Counted from the first letter of the stretch, positions 37,233-44,071 are shown. The stretch: DNA of 44,071 nucleotides from Balneolaceae bacterium (GCA_007693395.1 REDS01000115.1:1-44071); one strand, 5' to 3'. Numbers and translations: made by a program. The notes: generated by a model from the letters alone, not told the origin.

Positions 37233-37317
37233 GTTAAACATTAAAGTATTTGCTGTTAACGGCAAAGATAGCAGATTCATTTAAAATCTTTCAAAGGGCT
37301 AAATTTTTTTACAATAT

Positions 37318-37926
37318 CTACTCATGGCCCCATGGTGCGGGGGGCTCGTCAATGTGCTCAGTAAGATCAAATTGTACCATAATGTTCCATTCATCCTGCC
37401 AGATTGTACCGTATGTGTAGCGTTCGCCCGGGAAGAATTCTATTCTCCAACCCCTGAATTCGCCATCAGCCTGAGCAGTTCTCTCTTCTGATTGAAACCT
37501 CTGGATTTGTGCTGTGCCTTCATTAACCGAGAAGCCGCCGTACATGGTTACCTCATCGTCTGAACCATCGGGCATTCGGTGATCGTGTCGCAGCTCCAGG
37601 CCATTTTCGTGAAGTGTAATAATCCAGGTTCGGGATCTGTCCCACTCACCGGTCTCTTCATTTTCGATGTGAAACGGAATTTTCAGTTGATTTTCTGAGC
37701 ATTCACGAACGTGCATAGCCATCATTTCTGTGCCGGTGAACATATCAACGGTATCGGGCTGTACTAATAACCGGCCGGGATTGGCATCACCGCATTTTTT
37801 AGCGAGGGCATTGAAAAACTGAACGTACCCCGGTTCATCCGTAGTTGTTTCGATATCTTCGGAATTGGAGCAGGCTGTGATAAGCAATAAAATGAGTGAG
37901 ACAGCGAGGATTGATTTGAAAGTCAT
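37318..37926 (-). CDS. Putative lipoprotein of unknown function
   Basis: This 202-residue protein has a short signal peptide and lipobox LITAC, with the lipidated Cys at about 19. The mature end CSNSEDIETTTDEPG is acidic and resembles lipoprotein export signals. The remainder is a soluble, Trp- and Asp-rich domain with WDRSRTWIITLHENGLELRHDHRMPDGSDDEVTMYGG-type strands and two cysteines (AKKCGD and VRECSE). I do not recognise a named family. It overlaps lnt by four bases, so it is translated right after the enzyme that acylates lipoproteins. Confidence 0.75.
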   Translation of the reverse strand: MTFKSILAVSLILLLITACSNSEDIETTTDEPGYVQFFNALAKKCGDANPGRLLVQPDTVDMFTGTEMMAMHVRECSENQLKIPFHIENEETGEWDRSRTWIITLHENGLELRHDHRMPDGSDDEVTMYGGFSVNEGTAQIQRFQSEERTAQADGEFRGWRIEFFPGERYTYGTIWQDEWNIMVQFDLTEHIDEPPAPWGHE

Positions 37927-39488
37927 TGATCTATTTGTGGGGGTTTTGATTTCGGAGCAAATTTTAAAAAGATAAGCCCCAATAGCAAAGAGATGAGGCT
38001 GAGCGCGCCAATCCAGTCGCCATGCCGGCTGTAAAAGGTACGCTTCTCGGAATGGTAAATCGTGAACGGGAAGGCCGCTTCTGTCCAGTATTCCGTTTCA
38101 ACCTGTACTTTGCCATCAGGAGAAATAATTCCTGAGATGCCATTATTCGCCGACCGGGCAATCCACATTCTGTGTTCAATAGCCCTGAGCCTTGCGAATG
38201 CAAAGTGCTGGATGTGGCCGTGTGAATCGCCCCACCAACCATCGTTGGTGATGATTGTAAGAAAACCGGCGCCCTCCTGAACAAAACGATTCACCCAATT
38301 CGGGAATACAGAGTCGTAGCAGATGAGTGCGGGAGTTTTGGAGTCTGCAACTACAAACTGATCGGTTGTAGTCCCCAGGCCGTATCCCATAATATCACCC
38401 CAGTTTATCCAATTGAATATGTCGATTCGCTGGAAAAATTCCACAAAGGGAAACCGTTCAACAATAGGCACTAGCCGGCCTTTGCGGTAGATCTCGGAGG
38501 GGTCATCGGGTTGAAGAAAAACAGCTGCGTTGAATACATTATAAAATCGGCCATCTGTGGTTTGGCGGGTAACTGCGGGCCTGTCATCTTCTTCATAGAA
38601 TTCAAACAAGCCGGAACCGGTAATCAGTTTCGTATCCCAAACGGCAAGTGAGTCTCTAATGCGTTCGAAATACGGGCTGTTGATGGTTAACGATGTATCA
38701 AGCGCATTTTCGGGCCAGATTATCACATCCGTATTTTCTGTGCGTGCCTCATCAGAAAGGGTTAGAAGATGATCGAGCAGGGCATTGAGCGAGGGCAGAC
38801 CGCCGTATCGCTGGTATGAATCGGAATTGGGCTGAACAACAGCAACATTTACGGGATTGCCGGAGTAGCTGCTCAGGTTAATCATGGACAAAACCGAGAA
38901 TAGCGGGAAGGCAAAAAAGATGGCAATCGCACTGTAAAGATGTTTTTTCGACGGGATATTGAGATAGGCAAATATAAGAGAGGCCGTAAAAACCACCCAA
39001 AATGAGATGCCAAGAACCCCGGTATAGGTGATATACTGAATGGCCCCGGTCAGGTTTGCCCATCCGTTACCGAGTGTGAGCCAGGGCCAGGCGAGATCCC
39101 AGCGATGGTGCAGATATTCATAACTAACCCAGGCAGTGGCCGCAATGAATGCTGCAAAAATCAGATTTTTTCTGGAAAGAAAGAGCTGCCGCATAATCAA
39201 AAGCGGAATAAGCATGATAGCGGCATTGGCAATAATCGCTGCGAGACCACCTGCAACTGTGGCCATCATCAGCCAGTAAGTAGAAAACAGATTCCAGAGA
39301 ACGAATGCCGGATAGGCGTAAAACATGGTTTGTCGCTTTGTATTACATATTACAGCAAGCCTGAGTAGCAACACAAACGCCGGAATTTGCAGGATGGATG
39401 CATTAAACGGCGGGAAGGAGAGCGCCAGCAGAACAGGTGCAGTGAGGGCTAATGCCCATTTATGATCCCAGAATACAAATGATTTCAT
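37923..39488 (-). CDS. lnt: Apolipoprotein N-acyltransferase
   Basis: Lnt adds the third acyl chain to the N-terminal Cys of lipoproteins in the inner membrane. The 521-residue protein has a hydrophobic N-terminal third with several helices, then a periplasmic carbon-nitrogen hydrolase domain. The catalytic triad is Glu260 in VIIWPENA, Lys336 in YRKGRLVP and Cys390 in LICYDSVF. The WWGDSHG segment near 415-422 and a C-terminal helix are also typical. It starts ahead of a lipoprotein gene with which it overlaps, and three other lipoprotein genes in the window are likely clients. Confidence 0.94.
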   Translation of the reverse strand: MKSFVFWDHKWALALTAPVLLALSFPPFNASILQIPAFVLLLRLAVICNTKRQTMFYAYPAFVLWNLFSTYWLMMATVAGGLAAIIANAAIMLIPLLIMRQLFLSRKNLIFAAFIAATAWVSYEYLHHRWDLAWPWLTLGNGWANLTGAIQYITYTGVLGISFWVVFTASLIFAYLNIPSKKHLYSAIAIFFAFPLFSVLSMINLSSYSGNPVNVAVVQPNSDSYQRYGGLPSLNALLDHLLTLSDEARTENTDVIIWPENALDTSLTINSPYFERIRDSLAVWDTKLITGSGLFEFYEEDDRPAVTRQTTDGRFYNVFNAAVFLQPDDPSEIYRKGRLVPIVERFPFVEFFQRIDIFNWINWGDIMGYGLGTTTDQFVVADSKTPALICYDSVFPNWVNRFVQEGAGFLTIITNDGWWGDSHGHIQHFAFARLRAIEHRMWIARSANNGISGIISPDGKVQVETEYWTEAAFPFTIYHSEKRTFYSRHGDWIGALSLISLLLGLIFLKFAPKSKPPQIDQ

Positions 39489-39508
39489 GAACTGCTTTTG
39501 GAGTGATT

Positions 39509-40192
39509 TTATTCTGAATAATTTTTCCCTGCTACTACTACCACGATTTCGCCCTTTACGGATGGCCTCTGTCTGTAATCAGCAAGTATATCGTTCAATA
39601 AGCCGCGATTTATCTCTTCAAACTTTTTTGTGAGTTCACGCGCAACGCATACCCAACGGGCTTCGTCACAAAAATCGTCTAACATTTCTAAAAAACGAAC
39701 CAGTTTGTGGGGGCTCTCATAAACAACGGTGGTAATTTCTGAATCGGCAATGGCTTTTATACGTGTTTGCCGCCCTTTTTTGGGTGGAAGAAAGCCTTCA
39801 AAAGTAAATCTGTCGCTCGGCAAGCCGCTTGCTACAATGGCTGTGGTGATGGCATCGGGACCGGGGATAACCGTAACAGTGTGCCCGTTTTGATGTGCTG
39901 CCCTGATGGCAAGAAAACCTGGATCTGAAATACCAGGCATGCCCGCATCACTAATGATGGCCACGCTTTGCCCGCCGTTCAAAATATTGAGAATATGCTC
40001 TACCTTGTGATGCTCATTATGTTGGTGAAAAGAAAAAAGCGGCTTGTTTATACCGTAATGCTGCAGCAAAACGGATGAGGTGCGCGTATCTTCACACGCA
40101 ATGAGGTCTGTCAGGGAGAGGGTTTCAACTGCCCGGTGGGTAATATCACTGAGGTTGCCGATAGGTGTTGCTATGATGTATAAAACCGCCAA
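39509..40192 (-). CDS. rsmI: 16S rRNA (cytidine1402-2'-O)-methyltransferase
   Basis: RsmI methylates the ribose of C1402 in the decoding centre using S-adenosylmethionine. The protein of about 227 residues has LYIIATPIGNLSDIT at the start, ACEDTRTSSVLL near 32-43, ISDAGMPGISDPG near 75-87 and PGPDAITTAIVASGLPSDRFTFEGFLP near 103-129, all hallmarks. The start used here is TTG at 40192, where homology begins. A longer TTG-initiated reading at 40273 would add 27 residues unlike the family, and that TTG sits inside a promoter-like TATCTTTG box. The length fits the short Bacteroidota form. Confidence 0.9.
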   Translation of the reverse strand: MAVLYIIATPIGNLSDITHRAVETLSLTDLIACEDTRTSSVLLQHYGINKPLFSFHQHNEHHKVEHILNILNGGQSVAIISDAGMPGISDPGFLAIRAAHQNGHTVTVIPGPDAITTAIVASGLPSDRFTFEGFLPPKKGRQTRIKAIADSEITTVVYESPHKLVRFLEMLDDFCDEARWVCVARELTKKFEEINRGLLNDILADYRQRPSVKGEIVVVVAGKNYSE

Positions 40193-40270
40193 ATTGGAAT
40201 GCTTAGAAAGAGGAATTAATTGAAGTTCAATAAAATAGCATGGAAAATAAAGTTTTGCTGTTTCGAGGTA

Positions 40271-40278
40271 CAAAGATA
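40271..40278 (-). promoter_or_regulatory. rsmI: Candidate -7 promoter box of rsmI
   Basis: TATCTTTG on the minus strand is a complete match to the Bacteroidota -7 consensus TAnnTTTG. It lies about 80 bases before the TTG start used for rsmI. No TTTG box is found at the usual distance upstream. Confidence 0.4.
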
Positions 40279-40433
40279 GCAGGAAAACTTGTAGTTTATA
40301 ATGCTATGGAGCAAAAGAAAAAAAAGTTTACACGTTCTGCTAAATAGATAAGTTCGTCTTAACAAGAAAAGCATCATGACTCTTTTTTAAGAGACTGTTT
40401 AAAACCTAAAATCAAAACCATCATCAACGTTAT

Positions 40434-40820
40434 ATGAATTTTAAACCAACCGGCATCAATCACATGACCATTCGTGTGAACAGAATAGAGCGATCAAAAG
40501 AGTTTTATGGAGAAATTCTTGGATTTGAGCTTATTCGAACCATGGGCCAGAGCATGGCCGTGTATAAAATTGGTAAAGAAGATACCCTGGTTATTGTGGA
40601 GGCAGAAACAAGTTACGATCCCAACTCAAGAGATTTCAGGGTAGATCACATCGGTTTTTATCTGAACTCTGCCGATGAGGTGGACGAGATGGCAAAATAT
40701 TTGCGGGATAAAGAGGTGACAATTCTCAGCGGGCCGGCGAACAGAAAAAAAGGACGCTTTGTTTTTGCTTCTGATCCGGATGGGAATCTGATTGAGTTTT
40801 TCTTTGAATCCGAAGATTAA
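40434..40820 (+). CDS. VOC-family (glyoxalase-like) protein
   Basis: This 128-residue protein is a single VOC domain with two beta-alpha-beta-beta-beta modules. Likely metal ligands are His in INHMTIRV (about 10), His in VDHIGFYL near 79, and Glu in DGNLIEFFF near 122. Proteins of this size can be glyoxalase I-like or fosfomycin-resistance-like enzymes, or binding proteins; nothing further is shown. It stands alone, with a GC-rich hairpin some 130 bases past its stop. Confidence 0.83.
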   Translation: MNFKPTGINHMTIRVNRIERSKEFYGEILGFELIRTMGQSMAVYKIGKEDTLVIVEAETSYDPNSRDFRVDHIGFYLNSADEVDEMAKYLRDKEVTILSGPANRKKGRFVFASDPDGNLIEFFFESED

Positions 40821-40953
40821 TCGATTTAATGAATTGTCAAGAGATCCTGCTTTTGCAAAACGTACGATTGCAGTGAGGAGATCCCTGAAAGACCTAACAG
40901 AGTCTATTTTTTAGATCAAATGCGGATGTTTAGGCTGTGGGAGTTTCCGGGTT

Positions 40954-40977
40954 TGCGGCGCCTTGATTTACGCCGCA
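40954..40977. other. GC-rich hairpin before grpE
   Basis: TGCGGCG (40954-40960) and CGCCGCA (40971-40977) are perfect seven-base arms around a ten-base loop. It lies in the 289-base gap between the VOC gene and grpE. The T-run after it is weak (CAGTTTTATG), so it is only a possible terminator. Confidence 0.45.
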
Positions 40978-41048
40978 TCAGTTTTATGAAGGTGCAGTAA
41001 TTTGGATGTAAGGAAAAAATCAGCGAAAGATTGTCATTTATTACGGAG

Positions 41049-41063
41049 TGGCATGTTATTTGC
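41049..41063 (+). promoter_or_regulatory. Candidate sigma-54 (-24/-12) promoter of grpE-dnaJ
   Basis: TGGCATGTTATTTGC matches the sigma-54 consensus TGGCACG-N4-TTGC at all but one fixed position. The GG and GC pairs have the exact 10-base gap required. It predicts a transcription start near 41075, 35 bases before the grpE ATG. No enhancer site for a partner activator could be identified by eye. Confidence 0.5.
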
Positions 41064-41080
41064 TTCTATTAGAAATCAAA

Positions 41081-41110
41081 ATGAATAAACAGAAACTGAA
41101 GTTGAAGTAA
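41081..41110 (+). other. Nine-codon leader reading frame overlapping grpE start
   Basis: ATG at 41081 starts a nine-codon frame coding MNKQKLKLK whose stop TAA shares its last A with the ATG of grpE (TAATG). This arrangement permits re-initiation coupling. It is short enough to arise by chance and has no strong ribosome binding site. Confidence 0.25.
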
Positions 41111-41679
41111 TGAGTGTAAAATCAAAAGAAAAAAAGGCTCAGGCTGAAGAAAAAGAAGACATTAAGCAGCAGGAGCCGGTGGAAAATGAAACGAGCGATC
41201 TTGACTCCCTGCTTGAAGAGCAGCAGAAACGTATTGAAGAGCTTAACCAGGAGATTGTAAACATGAAAGATGCCCATCTCAGAAAAGCTGCTGAGATGGA
41301 TAATATGAGAAAAAGACTGCAGCGCGAGCGTGAACAGATCTACCGTTTTGCCAAGGAAGCAGCTGTTGAGGATTTTCTGCCGGTGAGCGATGACCTCGTA
41401 CGTACGCTGGACATGATGGAGAAAAACAATCCTGATTCCCCCTATCTGGACGGCATTAAGATGATTCTTAACAAGTTTGATGCTGTTCTCGAAAAAAATG
41501 GCGTAAAGCGAATTGATAAAGCAGGTGTGCCGTTTGATGTGAACATCCACGATGCGATGCTTATCCAGAAAGCGGAGGACGACTCCATCGAAAGCGGAAC
41601 AGTACTGCACGTTGTGGAAAACGGCTACATAATGGGCGAAAAAACCTTGCGCCATGCAAAAGTAATTGTAAGCGAATAA
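41110..41679 (+). CDS. grpE: Nucleotide exchange factor GrpE
   Basis: GrpE releases ADP from DnaK in the Hsp70 cycle. The 189-residue protein has an acidic, Lys/Glu-rich N-terminus, a long coiled coil (about 30-85) with MRKRLQREREQIYRFAKE, and the C-terminal beta-wing near 130-189 with GVKRID...FDVNIHDAML...VENGYIMGEKTLRHAKVIV-type strands. It is followed by dnaJ after nine bases, a frequent pairing. dnaK is not in this window. No CIRCE (HrcA) operator is visible; the only recognisable promoter is the sigma-54-like site upstream. Confidence 0.96.
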   Translation: MSVKSKEKKAQAEEKEDIKQQEPVENETSDLDSLLEEQQKRIEELNQEIVNMKDAHLRKAAEMDNMRKRLQREREQIYRFAKEAAVEDFLPVSDDLVRTLDMMEKNNPDSPYLDGIKMILNKFDAVLEKNGVKRIDKAGVPFDVNIHDAMLIQKAEDDSIESGTVLHVVENGYIMGEKTLRHAKVIVSE

Positions 41680-41688
41680 ACCAAATTC

Positions 41689-42855
41689 ATGTCTAAACGC
41701 GACTACTACGAAGTTTTAGGTGTTGACAAAAACGCCGGCGAAACCGAACTAAAAAAAGCCTACCGAAAACTTGCCATGAAGTATCACCCCGACCGAAACA
41801 AAGGGGATGCAAGTGCAGAGAAGAAATTTAAGGAGGCATCCGAAGCGTATGATGTGCTTCGCGATCCTCAAAAAAGGCAGCGGTACGATCAGTATGGCCA
41901 TGCCGGTGTGAACGGCGGCGGTTTTGGTGGCGGTTCTGATTTTGGCAGTGCTAACTTTGAGGATATCTTCAGTCACTTCAGTGATATTTTTGGAGGAGAT
42001 TTCTTTGGGGGTGACGCATTCGGGGGCAGATCTCAATCGCGCAGAAGGAGAGGGGCAGGCCAGGCCGGTGCCGACATGAAACTGCGTGTTGAGTTAACTC
42101 TTGAAGAGATTGCCGAAGGGGTAGAGAAAACCCTGAAAGTAAAAAAGCAGATTAAATGCGACGCCTGCAGCGGAACCGGCGCCGAAACCGATGCCGATTT
42201 TGAAACATGCTCGGCATGTAACGGCATGGGAGAAGTAAGGCAGGTTTCGCGAACCATGTTCGGCCAATTTGTAAATGTACAGCCATGCCACACTTGCCGC
42301 GGTGAGGGGAGAATTATTCGCAATAAATGTTCAAAGTGTTCGGGAGAGGGCAGGTATCGAAGCGATGAAAAGATCAAAATTAACATACCTTCAGGTGTTT
42401 CTAACGGTAACTATATAACCCTCCGTGGGCAAGGTAATGCCGGGGTACGAGGCGGCACACACGGCGATCTGATTGTACTGATTGAAGAGAAAGAGCATGA
42501 AAACTTTGAGCGTGAAGGCAACGATATCTATTACGATCTGCTCATCAGCATACCTGATGCAATTCTTGGTATCGAGGTGGAAGTGCCCACTCTGAAAGGG
42601 AAAGCCAAGGTTAAAATTGAACCTGGTACCCAGCCCGGTAAACTGTTGCGCATGCGCGAACGCGGTATTAAAGGGCTGAATAATTCCGGTACGGGTGATC
42701 AGTTTATCAAAGTGAACATGTATGTACCGAAAGACCTCACTTCTGAAGAGAGAAAACATGTAGAAGCTTTGCGGGGTGAAGACCACTTTGATCCTGCCAG
42801 CGCCAAAAAGCGGGAAAAGAGCTTCTTTTCGAAGATTAAGGATGTTTTTAGCTGA
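41689..42855 (+). CDS. dnaJ: Chaperone protein DnaJ
   Basis: DnaJ delivers unfolded clients to DnaK and stimulates its ATPase. The 388-residue protein has a J domain (1-70) with HPD at 33-35, a Gly/Phe-rich linker (about 75-115), and a zinc-binding region with four repeats: [24 protein letters not shown] and CSKCSGEG (about 158-225). A C-terminal substrate-binding and dimerisation part ends it. It is complete, with the class I domain order. The 3' end faces the integron integrase across 37 bases. Confidence 0.98.
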   Translation: MSKRDYYEVLGVDKNAGETELKKAYRKLAMKYHPDRNKGDASAEKKFKEASEAYDVLRDPQKRQRYDQYGHAGVNGGGFGGGSDFGSANFEDIFSHFSDIFGGDFFGGDAFGGRSQSRRRRGAGQAGADMKLRVELTLEEIAEGVEKTLKVKKQIKCDACSGTGAETDADFETCSACNGMGEVRQVSRTMFGQFVNVQPCHTCRGEGRIIRNKCSKCSGEGRYRSDEKIKINIPSGVSNGNYITLRGQGNAGVRGGTHGDLIVLIEEKEHENFEREGNDIYYDLLISIPDAILGIEVEVPTLKGKAKVKIEPGTQPGKLLRMRERGIKGLNNSGTGDQFIKVNMYVPKDLTSEERKHVEALRGEDHFDPASAKKREKSFFSKIKDVFS

Positions 42856-42892
42856 TGATCGAACAATCACAGCAATGCTAACAGGCTATAGT

Positions 42893-43852
42893 TCAGAAAT
42901 CAAGCGGGCTTTTTACACCGTGACCGCCCCTATTTAGAACATGAAGATAAATTGATGTGGTTTTCAGGCTTTTGTGTCCCAGAAGATCTTGCACAGTTCT
43001 TATATCATAACCTTTCTGAAGCAGATGGGTTGCAAATGAATGGCGAAATGTATGCAGTGTTACATGCTTGTTGATGCCGAGTGACTGAACAACGTTGTTT
43101 ACTTCCCTGCGTATTTCTGAAGAGTCGATATGATACCGGAAAAAGAGACCGGTTTTCGGGTCTTTACGGCGCTTCTTTGAAGGAAACAGATATTGCCAGT
43201 GAAATTGCTTATTTGCATTAGGATACTTTATGTGAAGAGCTTTAGGGAGTATAGCATGGCCAAACCCTTTTTCGAGATCAGCTTGATGCAGATGTTTAAC
43301 TTTTAAGATGTGGTTTTTCAGATCAGGCAAAAGAGATTCCGGAAGCATGGTTATTCTGTCTGTGTTGCCCTTTGCACGCCGAATGGTAAGTTGTTTGTAT
43401 GAAAAGTCGATATCAGCAATTCTTATTCTCAAAGCTTCTGATGTTCTCAGACCGGAGCCATAAAAAAGACTTACAATCAGCCGGGTTTTACCTTGTAATT
43501 TACTCAGGATAAGTTTCACCTCTTTATCGTTGAGTACAACCGGGAGCCTTTTTGGTTTCTTAGCCCTTTTTAAAGTCTTAAGTTCGTTAATTGGTTTTTT
43601 GATGATATGTTCATATAAAAAAACCAAGGCGCATAAAGCCTGATTTTGTGTTGATGCTGCAACATTTCTGTTTTCTGCAAGATAATTCAGAAACATTACA
43701 ACATGTTTACCATCCAGTTTTTCCGGGTGGGTAAGGTTATGAAAACGAATATACCGAACAATCCAGCTGCAGTACGATTTTTCGGTATTATAGCTGTAGT
43801 TTCTTCTCCTTATTTCAGATCGAACGCTATCCAGTAATTTACTTTTAGCCAT
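42893..43852 (-). CDS. intI: Integron integrase (IntI-type tyrosine recombinase)
   Basis: IntI catalyses capture and excision of gene cassettes at attI and attC sites. The protein has 319 residues from the ATG at 43852. Catalytic residues are Arg136 (SGLRTSEA), Lys161, His267 and Arg270 (LHTFRHSF), His293 (LLGH) and Tyr302 (SIYLHV). The diagnostic extra segment of integron integrases is present at about 203-222 (LPKALHIKYPNA followed by WQYLF), as are DPKTG near 231-235 and the C-terminal VLNRGGHGVKSPLD. An upstream TTG at 43900 could add 16 residues, but homology starts at KLLDSVRSEI and a promoter box sits just upstream of it. Orientation places attI and any cassettes to the right, beyond 43.9 kb. 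Confidence 0.95.
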   Translation of the reverse strand: MAKSKLLDSVRSEIRRRNYSYNTEKSYCSWIVRYIRFHNLTHPEKLDGKHVVMFLNYLAENRNVAASTQNQALCALVFLYEHIIKKPINELKTLKRAKKPKRLPVVLNDKEVKLILSKLQGKTRLIVSLFYGSGLRTSEALRIRIADIDFSYKQLTIRRAKGNTDRITMLPESLLPDLKNHILKVKHLHQADLEKGFGHAILPKALHIKYPNANKQFHWQYLFPSKKRRKDPKTGLFFRYHIDSSEIRREVNNVVQSLGINKHVTLHTFRHSFATHLLQKGYDIRTVQDLLGHKSLKTTSIYLHVLNRGGHGVKSPLDF

Positions 43853-43911
43853 GGTTCTTGTTTGTTCTGATTTCTTTACTGTATGAACCGAAAATGGCAA
43901 AAACCTTACAC

Positions 43912-43920
43912 CAAATAATA
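43912..43920 (-). promoter_or_regulatory. intI: Candidate intI promoter -7 region
   Basis: On the minus strand TATTATTTG is TA-N3-TTTG, one base longer than the usual TAnnTTTG. It lies about 60 bases before the intI ATG. The three TTATTCGG repeats begin four bases upstream and cover the place of the -33 element. Confidence 0.35.
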
Positions 43921-43923
43921 TTT

Positions 43924-43957
43924 TTATTCGGAGTTATTATTCGGAAAATTTATTCGG
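43924..43957. repeat. Three TTATTCGG direct repeats in 13-bp phase (attI region)
   Basis: The 8-mer TTATTCGG occurs at 43924, 43937 and 43950, each exactly 13 bases after the last, with different five-base spacers. It lies between the intI start and the presumed attI/cassette boundary, overlapping the likely intI promoter. Known attI sites have direct repeats that bind integrase; this array could play that part or act as an operator. Confidence 0.7.
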
Positions 43958-44031
43958 TAAAAATGAGATGTATGAAGAAAAGAACCTACTATGTAGTTGC
44001 CATTATTAGAGATTGGAGTTATACTAAATAA

Positions 44032-44065
44032 ATAATTATACCTTAAATTTTGCGGGTATAATTAT
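44032..44065. other. 11-bp inverted repeat at window end (attI or first attC candidate)
   Basis: ATAATTATACC (44032-44042) and GGTATAATTAT (44055-44065) are perfect arms around 12 bases. The last four bases of the window, GTTA, would begin a core site of the GTTRRRY type used by IntI, but the sequence stops before it can be read. The arms also contain TATAAT on both strands, so a promoter role is possible. Confidence 0.45.
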
Positions 44066-44071
44066 ATGTTA

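Noticed and set aside
40821-41109. CIRCE (HrcA) operator before grpE
   Set aside because: No TTAGCACTC-N9-GAGTGCTAA pattern or close variant is present.
41122-41655. Long minus-strand open frame opposite grpE
   Set aside because: Its product is a Phe/Leu/His-rich text without any family features, as expected for the complement of a Lys/Glu-rich coiled-coil gene. grpE is certain.
43852-43900. A TTG-initiated extension of the integron integrase giving 16 extra residues
   Set aside because: The homology with IntI begins after the ATG at 43852, and the TTG is only about 12 bases downstream of the presumed -7 box, leaving no room for a leader.
43924-43957. Short CRISPR-like array
   Set aside because: The repeats are only eight bases long with five-base spacers, far below CRISPR size, and no cas gene is in the window.
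43860-43960. LexA box in the intI promoter
   Set aside because: I looked for CTG-N10-CAG on both strands and found none. SOS control as in Proteobacteria is not supported here.
1-44071. tRNA, rRNA, insertion sequences or phage genes
   Set aside because: I read the intergenic stretches on both strands and found no cloverleaf, no rRNA-like block and no transposase. The only mobile-element protein is the integron integrase.

Overview
The window looks like a piece of chromosome from a Gram-negative member of the Bacteroidota/Rhodothermota/Balneolota group, with a Balneolaceae-like bacterium as my best guess. The support is indirect: Bat-type VWA proteins, an exosortase-family protein, lipoproteins whose mature ends start with Ser/Asp/Glu-rich residues, an HprK/Hpf pair, carotenoid-type enzymes, mostly poor Shine-Dalgarno sequences and several promoter-like TAnnTTTG boxes. 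Base composition is moderately AT-rich. I found no rRNA, tRNA, CRISPR array or insertion sequence. Nearly all of the window is core housekeeping sequence. The accessory element is at the extreme right edge.

Layout, left to right. 1-5.2 kb (+ strand, one gene on -): the 3' end of an ArsC/Spx-like gene, a DUF3108 protein, dut, an MFS exporter, an exosortase-family protein (-), a BatB-like VWA protein and a HAD phosphatase. 5.2-6.5 kb (-): a GNEPFW-type lipoprotein and purE. 6.8-8.3 kb (+): an LLM-class flavin oxidoreductase overlapping a VOC dioxygenase-like gene. 8.3-20.7 kb: a 12-kb block on the - strand. In transcription order it holds a CrtQ-like glycosyltransferase, xerC, hpf, a strong terminator, hprK, an M23 peptidase, a pcrA/uvrD helicase, an outer-membrane barrel protein, lon and rsgA. 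20.8-21.8 kb (+): a CrtC/AttH-like hydratase divergent from the glycosyltransferase. 21.9-30.0 kb (-): BatD-like protein, BatA, mfd, tsaC, a three-domain fasciclin lipoprotein and a small lipoprotein. 30.1-31.4 kb (+): a second M23 protein. 31.7-32.6 kb (-): a DUF58 protein. 32.9-34.0 kb (+): alanine dehydrogenase. 34.3-40.2 kb (-): rsmI, lnt, a lipoprotein, dsbD and a thioredoxin-fold protein. 40.4-42.9 kb (+): a small VOC protein, then grpE-dnaJ. 42.9-43.9 kb (-): an integron integrase, followed by 171-220 bp of attI-like sequence that runs off the window.

How the genes fit together. Envelope biogenesis dominates: Lnt, DsbD and its thiol partner, two M23 peptidases, Bat/DUF58 proteins, an exosortase and several lipoproteins. 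Protein quality control (Lon, GrpE, DnaJ, Hpf, RsgA) and DNA maintenance (Mfd, PcrA, XerC, Dut) make up most of the rest. The most notable item is the integron integrase. It carries the extra internal segment that separates IntI from Xer recombinases. Its upstream region has three 8-bp direct repeats in an exact 13-bp phase across the likely promoter, then an 11-bp perfect inverted repeat just before the sequence ends. Any cassette array would lie outside the window to the right.

Other points worth a check are a near-consensus sigma-54 promoter before grpE-dnaJ, palindromic operator candidates in the purE/LLM and glycosyltransferase/CrtC divergent regions, an orphan exosortase, and an M23 enzyme with Cys in place of a zinc-binding His.
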